This document shows positions 1 to 7,875 of a stretch of DNA of 64,000 bases, piece after piece. The position numbers and the translations under genes are program-made. Source of the DNA: an uncultured Flavobacterium sp. (GTDB lineage Bacteria; Bacteroidota; Bacteroidia; Flavobacteriales; Flavobacteriaceae); NCBI RefSeq assembly GCF_951805225.1, contig NZ_OX638201.1:6170831-6234830 (forward strand), read 5' to 3'. Each line of letters begins with the position of its first letter. Positions within the stretch are counted from its first letter, which is position 1. The notes under the pieces were generated by a model. The model was not told the DNA's origin and did no database searches. It saw nothing but the letters and a program-made list of their open reading frames with translations.

Positions 1-89
1 TGGCTAAGGTGTCCTACACTTACAGAAGTGTTACGGTTGTTTCCAATACCGCCACCATACCACATGGGCAAAAGTTTTTTAGATGTCAT
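1..89 (-). CDS. Hypothetical protein, 5' end only
   Basis: An open frame runs from an ATG at 89 leftwards off the window edge and gives about 29 residues starting MTSKKLLPMWYGGG. I do not recognise it. The start is supported by a well-formed minus-strand promoter 22 bases upstream. The plus strand is also open here to a stop near 98, so the coding strand is not certain. No domain can be assigned from so short a piece. Confidence 0.4.
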   Translation of the reverse strand, partial: MTSKKLLPMWYGGGIGNNRNTSVSVGHLS

Positions 90-110
90 GATTCTGTAAA
101 TTAGGAACGG

Positions 111-138
111 CAAATATAGCAAAAGCCTGAGTAATCAA
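111..138 (-). promoter_or_regulatory. Bacteroidota-type promoter for the left-edge gene
   Basis: On the minus strand TTG (138-136) is followed after 17 bases by TATATTTG (118-111). This matches the Bacteroidota housekeeping sigma consensus TTG-N17-23-TAnnTTTG. The ATG at 89 follows with a short leader. Confidence 0.55.
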
Positions 139-290
139 TAGGAGTTTTTCCGCTAATTAAAAAAGTAATTATTTTAAAATAGAAAAGACAGTTTACAAGG
201 CGTAAAAAGAAGTTTTGAATTAATTCCAAGCATTATAAAAAATAGGTTATATTCGAATTGTAGATAATATTTGTAACAATTAAATAAAAC

Positions 291-596
291 ATGAAAAGCA
301 CATTCGGATATTTATTCCATTTTTTATATTGGGTTTGGTTTATATATTTTCTTTTTTACACCATTCAGGAAATTATGACATTGAAACAAGTTGTGGTTGG
401 TGAAGGTTCTCTTTTTATGCTTATTTCTACTTTTGGTTTATTTTTCGTGGGACTTTTTCTGTATTTATTTACCATTACTTTTGAGATTCCAAGTGTTGTC
501 AATAAAAAATTAAGATCTTATTCTCTAGTTTTCTGTATGGTTTTAATTGCGTTGTTTCTTTTTGCCTTTAAAGGGAATAGTTCTTTACGTTTATAA
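291..596 (+). CDS. Small three-helix membrane protein, unknown function
   Basis: The 101-residue product is mostly hydrophobic, with probable membrane spans near residues 8-25, 40-64 and 78-94 and short hydrophilic links. I do not recognise a family. There is no signal-peptide cleavage site or catalytic motif. The next gene starts 45 bases downstream on the same strand, so the two may be cotranscribed. The ATG at 291 is the only reasonable start. It lies in an orphan-rich stretch and has no evident partner in the window. Confidence 0.6.
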   Translation: MKSTFGYLFHFLYWVWFIYFLFYTIQEIMTLKQVVVGEGSLFMLISTFGLFFVGLFLYLFTITFEIPSVVNKKLRSYSLVFCMVLIALFLFAFKGNSSLRL

Positions 597-641
597 TATT
601 AAGTTTGGATAAATAATTCAATTAGGAATTTGTAATAAATT

Positions 642-1082
642 ATGATCGAAAAAATTTTAAGTGACTATATCAGTTTTATAAGAAGTTTTGAAACTTTACT
701 TAAAAAGAAATATAATAGCGATAAAAATCCATGTTCGTTTTCACATACCTTTTTCGAAAGAAAAGGAATTATTGAAGAAATTGATTATTGGTTTCACGGA
801 ACCGGATGTACGGCTGAAAAAGACGGTATTATTTATGCTTATGATATTTCTATTTTTGAAGGAAATCAAATTGAGTTTTCGCAATGGAAATTGACAGAGT
901 TTATTAGAACACATCCGGAATATCAAAAATTAAATTATAGTCCTGATTATATCGAATATGAATTATATCAATTGATAAATAAAGGAATATTGGGTTGGCT
1001 AATTATTGAGGGAATAGAAGGAACTCCTTTTGGATGTGTTTTTATGAGTTACAGAGTTCTACAGGAACCGCCTTTTTTATGA
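642..1082 (+). CDS. Hypothetical cytoplasmic protein, possibly DUF6896-like
   Basis: This 146-residue soluble protein has no signal peptide or membrane span. Its centre carries a FHGTGC motif (about residues 51-56), followed by acidic and aromatic segments ending in a WKL...R element. That arrangement resembles the DUF6896 family of Bacteroidota, whose function is unknown; the assignment is from memory of the motif and is tentative. It follows the small membrane protein by 45 bases. Such short orphan proteins are sometimes immunity proteins of polymorphic toxins, but no toxin gene is next to it here. Confidence 0.6.
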   Translation: MIEKILSDYISFIRSFETLLKKKYNSDKNPCSFSHTFFERKGIIEEIDYWFHGTGCTAEKDGIIYAYDISIFEGNQIEFSQWKLTEFIRTHPEYQKLNYSPDYIEYELYQLINKGILGWLIIEGIEGTPFGCVFMSYRVLQEPPFL

Positions 1083-1104
1083 ATTAATTTCATTCTCTAA
1101 ATTA

Positions 1105-1683
1105 TCAATATATTTCTATTCCTATTTTAAATCCGGCGCTTTCAATATTGTTATAGTCATTTTTTCGATTATCCTGCTTGATAAAAGTTTTATATAAGTT
1201 CTGGTGAGAATAACACAATTCAAAATCTCCAAGTATTTTTTTTGCAATCACAAATCGATAGCCGACACCTATTCGTAATAAAACACCAAATTTTTCTACT
1301 TGTCCCAAATGTCCACCCAAATCAAGAGAGGTTAACAAGCTTTCTTTTGTGTCATTCAAAACCCATTTAATTCCGCCAGTAATTGGAATATAATCAATTT
1401 TTGGCTGGTTGATGGATTCATAACCACTGCTTGCTGTAAAAGCAAAATACTTAGAGACGTAATAGTTTAAGTGTACACTTGTACCTAATATTTTGGACTT
1501 TGTACTAGTCTCAGATATTTCATCATGTTCTGATGGTATTCTGAAATCATAAGGAAATAGTATTAATACTGATGCTTCAACGCTAAATCCTTTCTTTTTA
1601 AATTCTTTGTCCTGACAATAAGCAATTATCGGAATTAAGAATATAATACTAAAATACCATTTTAAACCCATACCATTTTTCAT
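1105..1683 (-). CDS. Secreted protein, probable outer-membrane beta-barrel
   Basis: The 192-residue product starts with a signal peptide (about residues 1-23, ending AYCQ). The rest alternates hydrophobic and polar residues in a way typical of small outer-membrane beta-barrels: strands such as VHLNYYVSKYFAFTASSGYE, glycine-rich turns, and a last strand ending in an aromatic residue (GIEIY). The length fits an 8-stranded porin-family barrel. It stands alone, convergent with the upstream orphan and divergent from the dehydrogenase. Function unknown. Confidence 0.65.
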   Translation of the reverse strand: MKNGMGLKWYFSIIFLIPIIAYCQDKEFKKKGFSVEASVLILFPYDFRIPSEHDEISETSTKSKILGTSVHLNYYVSKYFAFTASSGYESINQPKIDYIPITGGIKWVLNDTKESLLTSLDLGGHLGQVEKFGVLLRIGVGYRFVIAKKILGDFELCYSHQNLYKTFIKQDNRKNDYNNIESAGFKIGIEIY

Positions 1684-2130
1684 GTTTGCTTTATTAATCT
1701 TGATTGTAATATCTTTTTAGATAAATAAAAATCTTACAATACGAATATATAGACTTTAGTTTAATTAAATAAAATTCTTACAATATTTAACTTTTGAAAA
1801 TGAGTTTTATAATTGAAAAAATATCTTATTATGAAAACTAAAAGCCCCTAGCCCTGATGGGAGGGAAAATCCTTTTGTGGCGGGGTTCGCCACAAAAGAT
1901 TGGAAGGACAGCAGGAAATAGCTCCAGATAAAAATTCTGATAAAAACTAATTCCATTCTGGTTGTTGATTAATGTACGAGTTTAAGTTTCATAAGCCTTC
2001 GACTACGCTCAGGATGACACTTGGGGTAAATTCCAATAGAAAAAAATCCAAATTTCAATTCAGGAAAACACGATCAAAAAAAAAACTTAGAACCTTAGCG
2101 TCTCAGTACCTTAGAACCTTAAAAATTACC
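1684..2130. other. Gene-free divergent intergenic region
   Basis: The region between the barrel gene and the dehydrogenase holds no credible gene. It contains an AT-rich part (1684-1840), the structured repeat at 1843-1926, a fragment with TTCGACTACGCTCAGGATG at about 2000-2018 that belongs to a dispersed repeat type, and a short ACTTAGAACCTTAGCG word array at about 2086-2122. Confidence 0.6.
1843..1926 (+). repeat. Ends-conserved hairpin element, copy 1
   Basis: The element begins AGCCCCTAGCCCTGATGGG and ends GCAGGAAATAGCTCC. Its middle is a perfect 11-bp hairpin, CTTTTGTGGCG (1872-1882) with CGCCACAAAAG (1888-1898) around GGGTT. The same two ends, with a completely different and longer hairpin between them, recur in inverse orientation at 13794-13942. 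It could be a structured RNA, a non-autonomous mobile element or a dispersed extragenic palindrome; I cannot tell which. Confidence 0.6.
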
Positions 2131-2138
2131 TATTTTTG
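2131..2138 (+). promoter_or_regulatory. -7 element of the D-2-hydroxyacid dehydrogenase gene
   Basis: TATTTTTG matches TAnnTTTG. Transcription would begin near 2144, downstream of a possible ATG at 2138 but upstream of the ATG at 2159. This favours 2159 as the real start. No clear TTG -33 element is present at the expected spacing. Confidence 0.5.
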
Positions 2139-2158
2139 TGAAATCATATTCAGCAAAA

Positions 2159-5065
2159 ATGTCAATAGTTAAAGAGTTAGAACAATTATCAGAATCCTTA
2201 GAAGGAACACTTTTATACGACGATCTTCATAAAACGCTTTATTCGACCGATGCTTCGGTGTATCGAATCAGACCAAAAGCGGTTGCCGTGCCTAAAACGA
2301 TAGAAGATATTAGTAAACTAATCAAGTTTGCGGGGAAACATCACATTTCGATTACGCCAAGAACTGCCGGAACTTCGCTGGCGGGACAAACGGTTGGTGA
2401 CGGAATTGTTGTTGATGTTTCGAAGAATTTTACCAAGATTCTGAATTTTGATCCGATAAAAAAAACGGTTACGGTTCAGCCTGGTGTTATTCGTGACGAA
2501 CTAAATTTATTTCTGAAACCTCACGGTGTATTTTTTGGTCCGAATACTTCGACTTCAAATCGTTGTATGATTGGCGGAATGGTGGGGAATAATTCTTCGG
2601 GAACAACTTCGATTAGATATGGCGTAACGCGCGATAAAATTGTCGAAATCAAAGGAATTTTAAGCGATGGTTCTGAAGTGGTTTTTAAAGAACTGACTTC
2701 GGCTGAATTTATCGAGAAAACCAAAGGTGATTCTTTAGAAAATAAAATATATAAAAGCCTTTACGATGAACTTTCGGTAAAAGCGACACAAGACGAAATT
2801 ATAAAGGAGTTTCCGAAACCTGAAATTCACAGAAGAAATACAGGTTATGCGGTTGATATTCTATTAAAATCGGATTTGTTTGGCGGAACGGAACCAACAA
2901 TTAATGTTGGGAAATTGCTTTGCGGAAGTGAAGGAACGTTGGCTTTTACTTATGAAATAACTTTGAAAGTTGATGATTTGCCGCCTGCGAATAATATTAT
3001 GGTTGTGGCGCATTATCACAGTATTCAGGAATCGCTGGAATCTGTTGTAGTAGCAATGAAACATCATTTGTATACAGCAGAAATGATCGACGATACGATT
3101 TTGGATTGTACTAAAACGAATCGGGAACAATCTAAAAACAGATTCTTTTTGGTTGGTGAACCCAAAGCGATTATGATGTTTGAAGTCGCTTCACACGATG
3201 CCGAAGATGCCGAAAATCAGGCGAATGCTTTAATGGCGGATTTAGAGAAAAATAATTTTGGTTATGCACTTGTAAAAATTTACGGTGCTGATATTGAAAA
3301 GGTAAACGAACTTAGAAAAGCCGGACTTGGACTTCTGGGAAGTATTGTTGGAGATAATAAAGCAGCCGATTCTATTGAAGATACAGCGGTTGAGTTGAGA
3401 GATTTGCCTGCTTATATTGAAGAATTTTCGGCAATGATGTTGCGTCACGGACAGGAAGCAATTTATTATGCGCATGCTGGTGCGGGAGAACTGCATTTGC
3501 GTCCGGTTTTGAATTTGAAGAAAACATCTGACTTAAAATTATTCAGAACTATTGCGACCGATGTTGCAATTTTGGTGAAAAAATACAGAGGTTCATTAAG
3601 TGGTGAACACGGCGACGGAATTGTGCGCGGAGAGTTTATTCCGTTTATGATTGGCGAAACGAATTATGAATTGCTGAAAAGAATCAAATTGGCGTTCGAT
3701 CCGAATTCGGTTTTGAATATCGGGAAGATTGTAAACGCTTTGAAAATGGACGAAAATCATCGTGTAGTTTCGGGCAGAGTTGAACCGGATATTAAGACGT
3801 TTCAGGATTTCTCAGACAGTTTAGGAATTTTGCGTGCTGCCGAAAAATGCAACGGATCGGGAGATTGTAGAAAATTGCCATCGGCAGGAGGAGCAATGTG
3901 TCCGAGTTATCGTGCGACCAAAAATGAAAAAGAAACGACGCGTGCGAGAGCGAATGCGTTACGTGAATACTTGACGTATTCTGAGAAAGAAAACAAATTT
4001 GATCAGAAAGAATTATACGAAGTTTTTGAGTTGTGTGTAAGCTGTAAAGCCTGCGCAAGCGAATGTCCGAGTAATGTAGACGTTGCAACTTTAAAAGCAG
4101 AATTTTTATATCAATACCAAAAAGCAAACGGATTTTCGACCCGAAATAAGATTTTTGCGCACAATGCAAAATTGAATAAAATGGGAAGTTTGTTTCCGTC
4201 GATTACGAATTTTATTTCGAATCAATCTCTCGTTAAAAAAAGTATGGGAATTGCGCCTGAAAGACAAGTTCCGCTTTTAGCGAAAAAGACTTTCAAGAAA
4301 TGGTACGAAAATCATAAACCGCAAAGTAATAATTTCCCGAACGGACAAGTGTATTTGTTTAATGACGAATTCACGAATTATTATGATGTGAATATCGGAA
4401 TCGACGCTTTTGAATTATTAACCAAATTAGGTTACGAAGTTTTAATCGTGGATCACGAAGAAAGCGGAAGAACGTATTTATCGAAAGGTTTTCTGGAAGA
4501 AGCCAAGAAAATTTCGAATATTAATGTCAATATTTTCAAGGATTTAATTTCTGCGAAAGCGCCTTTAATAGGAATCGAACCTTCGGCAATTTTGACTTTT
4601 AGAGACGAATATTTACGCCTTGCAGATGATAAAGAAAGTGCTGAAAAAGTATCGCAAAGTGCCTTCACAATTGAAGAATTCTTTAAAAAAGAAATTTTAG
4701 AAGGAAAAATAAAAGCTGATTCATTCTCGGATGAAAAGAAAGAAATCAAAATTCACGGACATTGTCATCAGAAATCTTTGAGTTCTGTTGAAGCAACTTT
4801 CGCAATGCTGAATTTGCCAACCAATAATACGGTTACAATTTACAATTCGGGTTGCTGCGGAATGGCGGGATCTTTTGGTTACGAAAAAGAACATTATCAG
4901 GTGAGTATGCAAATGGGTGAAGATACGTTATTCCCAAAAGTGCGTGCAACTGCTCAAGATGTAAAAATTGCAGCGGCAGGAACAAGTTGCCGCCATCAAA
5001 TTTTTGACGGAACGAGTAGAGAAGCGCAACATCCGGTGAGTATTTTGAAAAGCTGTTTACGTTGA
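2159..5065 (+). CDS. FAD-binding and 4Fe-4S D-2-hydroxyacid dehydrogenase (GlcD-GlpC fusion type)
   Basis: A 968-residue fusion. An N-terminal FAD-binding PCMH domain (about 35-260, with RTAGTSLAGQTVG) is followed by the FAD-oxidase C-terminal domain (to about 540, with SGEHGDG). Next come two ferredoxin-type clusters (CNGSGDC...CP and CVSCKACASECP), and then a heterodisulfide-reductase-like cysteine-rich region (GHCHQKS, NSGCCGMAG). This is the layout of the YdiJ / D-lactate / D-2-hydroxyglutarate dehydrogenase group, which oxidises D-2-hydroxyacids and passes electrons to the respiratory chain. The exact substrate cannot be read from sequence, and no lactate permease is nearby. I chose the ATG at 2159 because an earlier ATG (2138) overlaps the promoter. 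Confidence 0.9.
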   Translation: MSIVKELEQLSESLEGTLLYDDLHKTLYSTDASVYRIRPKAVAVPKTIEDISKLIKFAGKHHISITPRTAGTSLAGQTVGDGIVVDVSKNFTKILNFDPIKKTVTVQPGVIRDELNLFLKPHGVFFGPNTSTSNRCMIGGMVGNNSSGTTSIRYGVTRDKIVEIKGILSDGSEVVFKELTSAEFIEKTKGDSLENKIYKSLYDELSVKATQDEIIKEFPKPEIHRRNTGYAVDILLKSDLFGGTEPTINVGKLLCGSEGTLAFTYEITLKVDDLPPANNIMVVAHYHSIQESLESVVVAMKHHLYTAEMIDDTILDCTKTNREQSKNRFFLVGEPKAIMMFEVASHDAEDAENQANALMADLEKNNFGYALVKIYGADIEKVNELRKAGLGLLGSIVGDNKAADSIEDTAVELRDLPAYIEEFSAMMLRHGQEAIYYAHAGAGELHLRPVLNLKKTSDLKLFRTIATDVAILVKKYRGSLSGEHGDGIVRGEFIPFMIGETNYELLKRIKLAFDPNSVLNIGKIVNALKMDENHRVVSGRVEPDIKTFQDFSDSLGILRAAEKCNGSGDCRKLPSAGGAMCPSYRATKNEKETTRARANALREYLTYSEKENKFDQKELYEVFELCVSCKACASECPSNVDVATLKAEFLYQYQKANGFSTRNKIFAHNAKLNKMGSLFPSITNFISNQSLVKKSMGIAPERQVPLLAKKTFKKWYENHKPQSNNFPNGQVYLFNDEFTNYYDVNIGIDAFELLTKLGYEVLIVDHEESGRTYLSKGFLEEAKKISNINVNIFKDLISAKAPLIGIEPSAILTFRDEYLRLADDKESAEKVSQSAFTIEEFFKKEILEGKIKADSFSDEKKEIKIHGHCHQKSLSSVEATFAMLNLPTNNTVTIYNSGCCGMAGSFGYEKEHYQVSMQMGEDTLFPKVRATAQDVKIAAAGTSCRHQIFDGTSREAQHPVSILKSCLR

Positions 5066-5071
5066 GAGTTG

Positions 5072-5412
5072 GCACGCGGATGGACACGGATTCACTTCGT
5101 GAAAGCGCGGATTATGACGGATTTTTTTTGTTTCGTTGAGAGATGGCACGCGGATGACACGGATTCACTTCGTGAAAACGCGGATTATGACGGATTTTTT
5201 TTTGTTTCTCGCAGATTCTGCAGATTGAGCAGATTTTTATTAAAATAATTGGTGTAAATAATTTTAATCAGTGGCAAAAAAACAAACCAGCGTCAATCCG
5301 TTTAATCGGTAAAATCCGCGGGCAAAAAGAATAATTCGAGAAAATTTGTGCAATTAGTGGCTAAAAAAATCTGCGTTAATCAGTTTAATCCGCACAATCA
5401 GCGGGCAAAAAA
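5072..5412. repeat. Degenerate intergenic word-repeat array
   Basis: Two direct copies of a unit of about 60-75 bp (5072-5125 and 5147-5205) contain GCACGCGGAT, CACGGATTCACTTCGTG and CGGATTATGACGGA. They are followed by shorter words such as AATCCGTTTAATCGG, AATTAGTGGC and AATCTGCGTTAATC. Related arrays occur at about 7590, 12130, 14795, 15290, 20395, 35640, 53110 and 54715. No gene is present. Confidence 0.65.
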
Positions 5413-5527
5413 TATTCTAATAAAAACAAAATCGCTTTATATGTTTGAAATCAAGATAATTTTTACATTATTTGCAAAATAAAACCATAAAGACTGAAAG
5501 ATATTAATTTTAAAAGCAAAATCACAT

Positions 5528-7456
5528 ATGGCATTATCAGGTTTATTCCGTAAAAAGACGGTACAAGATATTCTGAAACAAGTTGCAAAAAATGAAGCAG
5601 ATGGGCATAATGCATTAGGAAAGCATTTGACCACTAGGGATTTAACTGCATTTGGAATCGCAGCGATTGTTGGTGCAGGGATTTTTAGTACTATCGGAAA
5701 AGCCAGTGCAGATGGTGGTCCAGCCGTTATCTTCTTGTTTTTGTTTACAGCACTTGCTTGTAGTTTTGCCGCTTTTGCTTACGCCGAATTTGCTTCGATG
5801 GTTCCGGTTTCTGGAAGTGCTTATACGTACTCGTATGTAGCTTTTGGAGAAATTATCGCCTGGATTATTGGTTGGGCTTTAATCATGGAATATGCTGTTG
5901 GGAATATTACGGTCGCGATTTCGTGGAGTGATTATTTTACGGGACTGCTCCAGAGTGGCGGAATTCATTTGCCACAGTGGATTCAAATGGATTATTTAAC
6001 TGCTTCAAACGGATTTAAAGACGCTACTGCTTTAATGCAAGGCGGAAAATCATACGAAAATTTAAGTACTGCTTTACAAGCTTCTTATACAGCCTGGACT
6101 ACGGCGCCAACGATTGGTTCTTTTCACTTTGTGGCCGATTTACCGGCTTTATTTATCATTATTTTAATTACGGCATTAGTTTACAGAGGAATGAAAGAAT
6201 CTCGTAACGCCAGTAATGCAATGGTAGTTGTAAAACTTTGTATCGTACTTTTGGTTATTGCGGTTGGTATATTTTATGTTGATACTGCTAATTGGGATCC
6301 GTTTGCACCAAATGGAGTTAGCGGAGTTCTAAAAGGAGTTTCGGCTGTTTTCTTTGCATATATTGGTTTTGATGCAATCTCTACAACTGCAGAAGAATGT
6401 AAAAATCCGCAACGTGATTTACCACGCGGAATGATGTGGGCGATTATCATTTGTACTATTTTATATATTGCTATTGCCTTGGTTTTAACCGGAATGGTGC
6501 GTTATAACGAATTGAATGTTGGAGATCCTTTGGCGTTTGTTTTCGATAAATTAAACCTGAAATGGATGTCGGGAATTATCGCAGTAAGTGCGGTGGTTGC
6601 TATGGCGAGCGTTTTATTGGTTTTCCAAATGGGACAACCTCGTATCTGGATGAGTATGAGCCGTGACGGTTTATTGCCAAAGAAATTTTCTACGGTGCAT
6701 CCAAAATTCAAAACACCATCTTTTGCTACAATTGTAACTGGTTTTGTGGTTGCGGTTCCGGCTTTGTTTTTGAACTTAACAATGGTGACAGATTTATGTA
6801 GTATCGGGACTTTGTTTGCCTTTGTATTGGTTTGTGCAGGAGTTTTGGTATTGCAGAATAAAACGGATATTCCAAGAGGAAAATTCAAAACACCTTATAT
6901 TAATTCTAAATTTATTTTGCCTGTTTTATTGATTGCCGGATTGTATTATGCTTTTGCTTTTAATAATAAAGCGACAATGGCTTTTATCAATAATGAAGCG
7001 CAAACAAATGATGCGACGACAATTATTACCTCTTTGAATAAAGAAGAATCAACGAAAGTTTTCAATTATTTAGAAAGTATCGATGTTCACAATAAAACTG
7101 CCGAAACATCAGATTTAGAGCATTTATTAAGCCAATATCAAGACGACGACGCTAAATATGCTGAGGTTGTAAAAGGTTTGCCAATCAATGATTCCTTGAA
7201 ATACGAATCAGGTTTCAGTTTATTCAAACATAAAATTCCAATGTGGATTTTCATATTTGTTTTGGTTGGATTGGCTGTTTGGGCTTTCAGAAAAAATCTT
7301 TCATTAATTCCGTTATTAGGACTTATTTGTTGTCTTTATATGATGGCAGAGTTAAGTGTTTGGAACTGGATTTATTTCACAGTTTGGTTATTACTTGGAT
7401 TAGTTATTTACTTTACTTATAGTCGAAAAAATAGTAAATTGAATACTATTGCTTAA
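5528..7456 (+). CDS. APC-family amino-acid permease
   Basis: A 642-residue inner-membrane transporter with about 12 hydrophobic segments. The first span carries the APC signature GIAAIVGAGIFSTIG (about residues 44-58), and a later loop has the conserved DAISTTAEECKNPQRDLP. It resembles the cationic amino-acid transporter (CAT/YfnA) branch. Two hydrophilic additions stand out: an extracytoplasmic insert after the early spans (about 150-195) and a charged insert of about 90 residues (about 485-570) just before the last membrane spans. Substrate is unknown. It stands alone and ends at a strong terminator. Confidence 0.88.
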   Translation: MALSGLFRKKTVQDILKQVAKNEADGHNALGKHLTTRDLTAFGIAAIVGAGIFSTIGKASADGGPAVIFLFLFTALACSFAAFAYAEFASMVPVSGSAYTYSYVAFGEIIAWIIGWALIMEYAVGNITVAISWSDYFTGLLQSGGIHLPQWIQMDYLTASNGFKDATALMQGGKSYENLSTALQASYTAWTTAPTIGSFHFVADLPALFIIILITALVYRGMKESRNASNAMVVVKLCIVLLVIAVGIFYVDTANWDPFAPNGVSGVLKGVSAVFFAYIGFDAISTTAEECKNPQRDLPRGMMWAIIICTILYIAIALVLTGMVRYNELNVGDPLAFVFDKLNLKWMSGIIAVSAVVAMASVLLVFQMGQPRIWMSMSRDGLLPKKFSTVHPKFKTPSFATIVTGFVVAVPALFLNLTMVTDLCSIGTLFAFVLVCAGVLVLQNKTDIPRGKFKTPYINSKFILPVLLIAGLYYAFAFNNKATMAFINNEAQTNDATTIITSLNKEESTKVFNYLESIDVHNKTAETSDLEHLLSQYQDDDAKYAEVVKGLPINDSLKYESGFSLFKHKIPMWIFIFVLVGLAVWAFRKNLSLIPLLGLICCLYMMAELSVWNWIYFTVWLLLGLVIYFTYSRKNSKLNTIA

Positions 7457-7490
7457 ATAATTATAAATTATTAGTTATTAATTATAAATG

Positions 7491-7525
7491 AAAAGCCCTT
7501 CTGAAATTATTTCAGAAGGGCTTTT
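7491..7525 (+). terminator. Intrinsic terminator of the permease gene
   Basis: A perfect 16-bp stem (AAAAGCCCTTCTGAAA, 7491-7506, paired with 7510-7525) has a 3-base loop and ends in a short T run. It lies 34 bases after the permease stop codon. Confidence 0.85.
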
Positions 7526-7526
7526 G

Positions 7527-7759
7527 TGTCATTTCGACGGAGGAGAAATCACACATGCTGATCGACAACGATTGGTTACTGTGCTTTTATGGCACGCGGA
7601 TGACACTGATTGGCTATTGCGAAAACGCAGATTTACACTGATTTTGCCCGCATTTTTTGTCATTTCGAGGAACGAGAAATCTCCAAGAGAAACTCGACAA
7701 AGATTGGCGATTCTAGGAGCGGAGTTTCTCGTGGAGATTTCTCCTCCGTCGAAATGACA
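7527..7759. repeat. MITE-like element A with perfect 24-bp terminal inverted repeats
   Basis: The left end (7527-7550, beginning TGTCATTTCGACGGAGGAG) is the exact reverse complement of 7736-7759. A second left-type end with GAGGAACGAG in place of GACGGAGGAG lies inside at 7658-7681. The interior also holds a copy of the GCACGCGGATGACACTGATT repeat. No transposase is encoded; overlapping open frames on both strands here are translations of the repeat. Confidence 0.7.
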
Positions 7760-7810
7760 AGATTGTGTTATTAATTGTGAAGGATTAATCCATTGAAAAT
7801 GGTACAAAAC

Positions 7811-7848
7811 AAAAAGCCGTTCTGAAAATAATCTCAGAACGGCTTTTT
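7811..7848 (-). terminator. Intrinsic terminator of the GH57 glucanase gene
   Basis: A 15-bp perfect stem (AAAAAGCCGTTCTGA with TCAGAACGGCTTTTT) around an 8-base loop lies 28 bases beyond the stop codon of the minus-strand gene. It is flanked by A/T runs, so it could work on both strands. Confidence 0.8.
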
Positions 7849-7875
7849 TATTTGAATTAATAAAGTTTAAAGAAT

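Noticed and set aside
1972..2172. Plus-strand frame of 66 codons before the dehydrogenase
   Set aside because: It covers a dispersed repeat and the promoter and shows no protein-like composition.
5072..5205. Direct repeats considered as a CRISPR array
   Set aside because: Only two large units without regular spacers, and no cas genes in the window.
7488..7807. Overlapping open frames of about 90 codons on both strands
   Set aside because: They are translations of the MITE-like repeat and a terminator stem; the two frames mirror each other because the DNA is palindromic.
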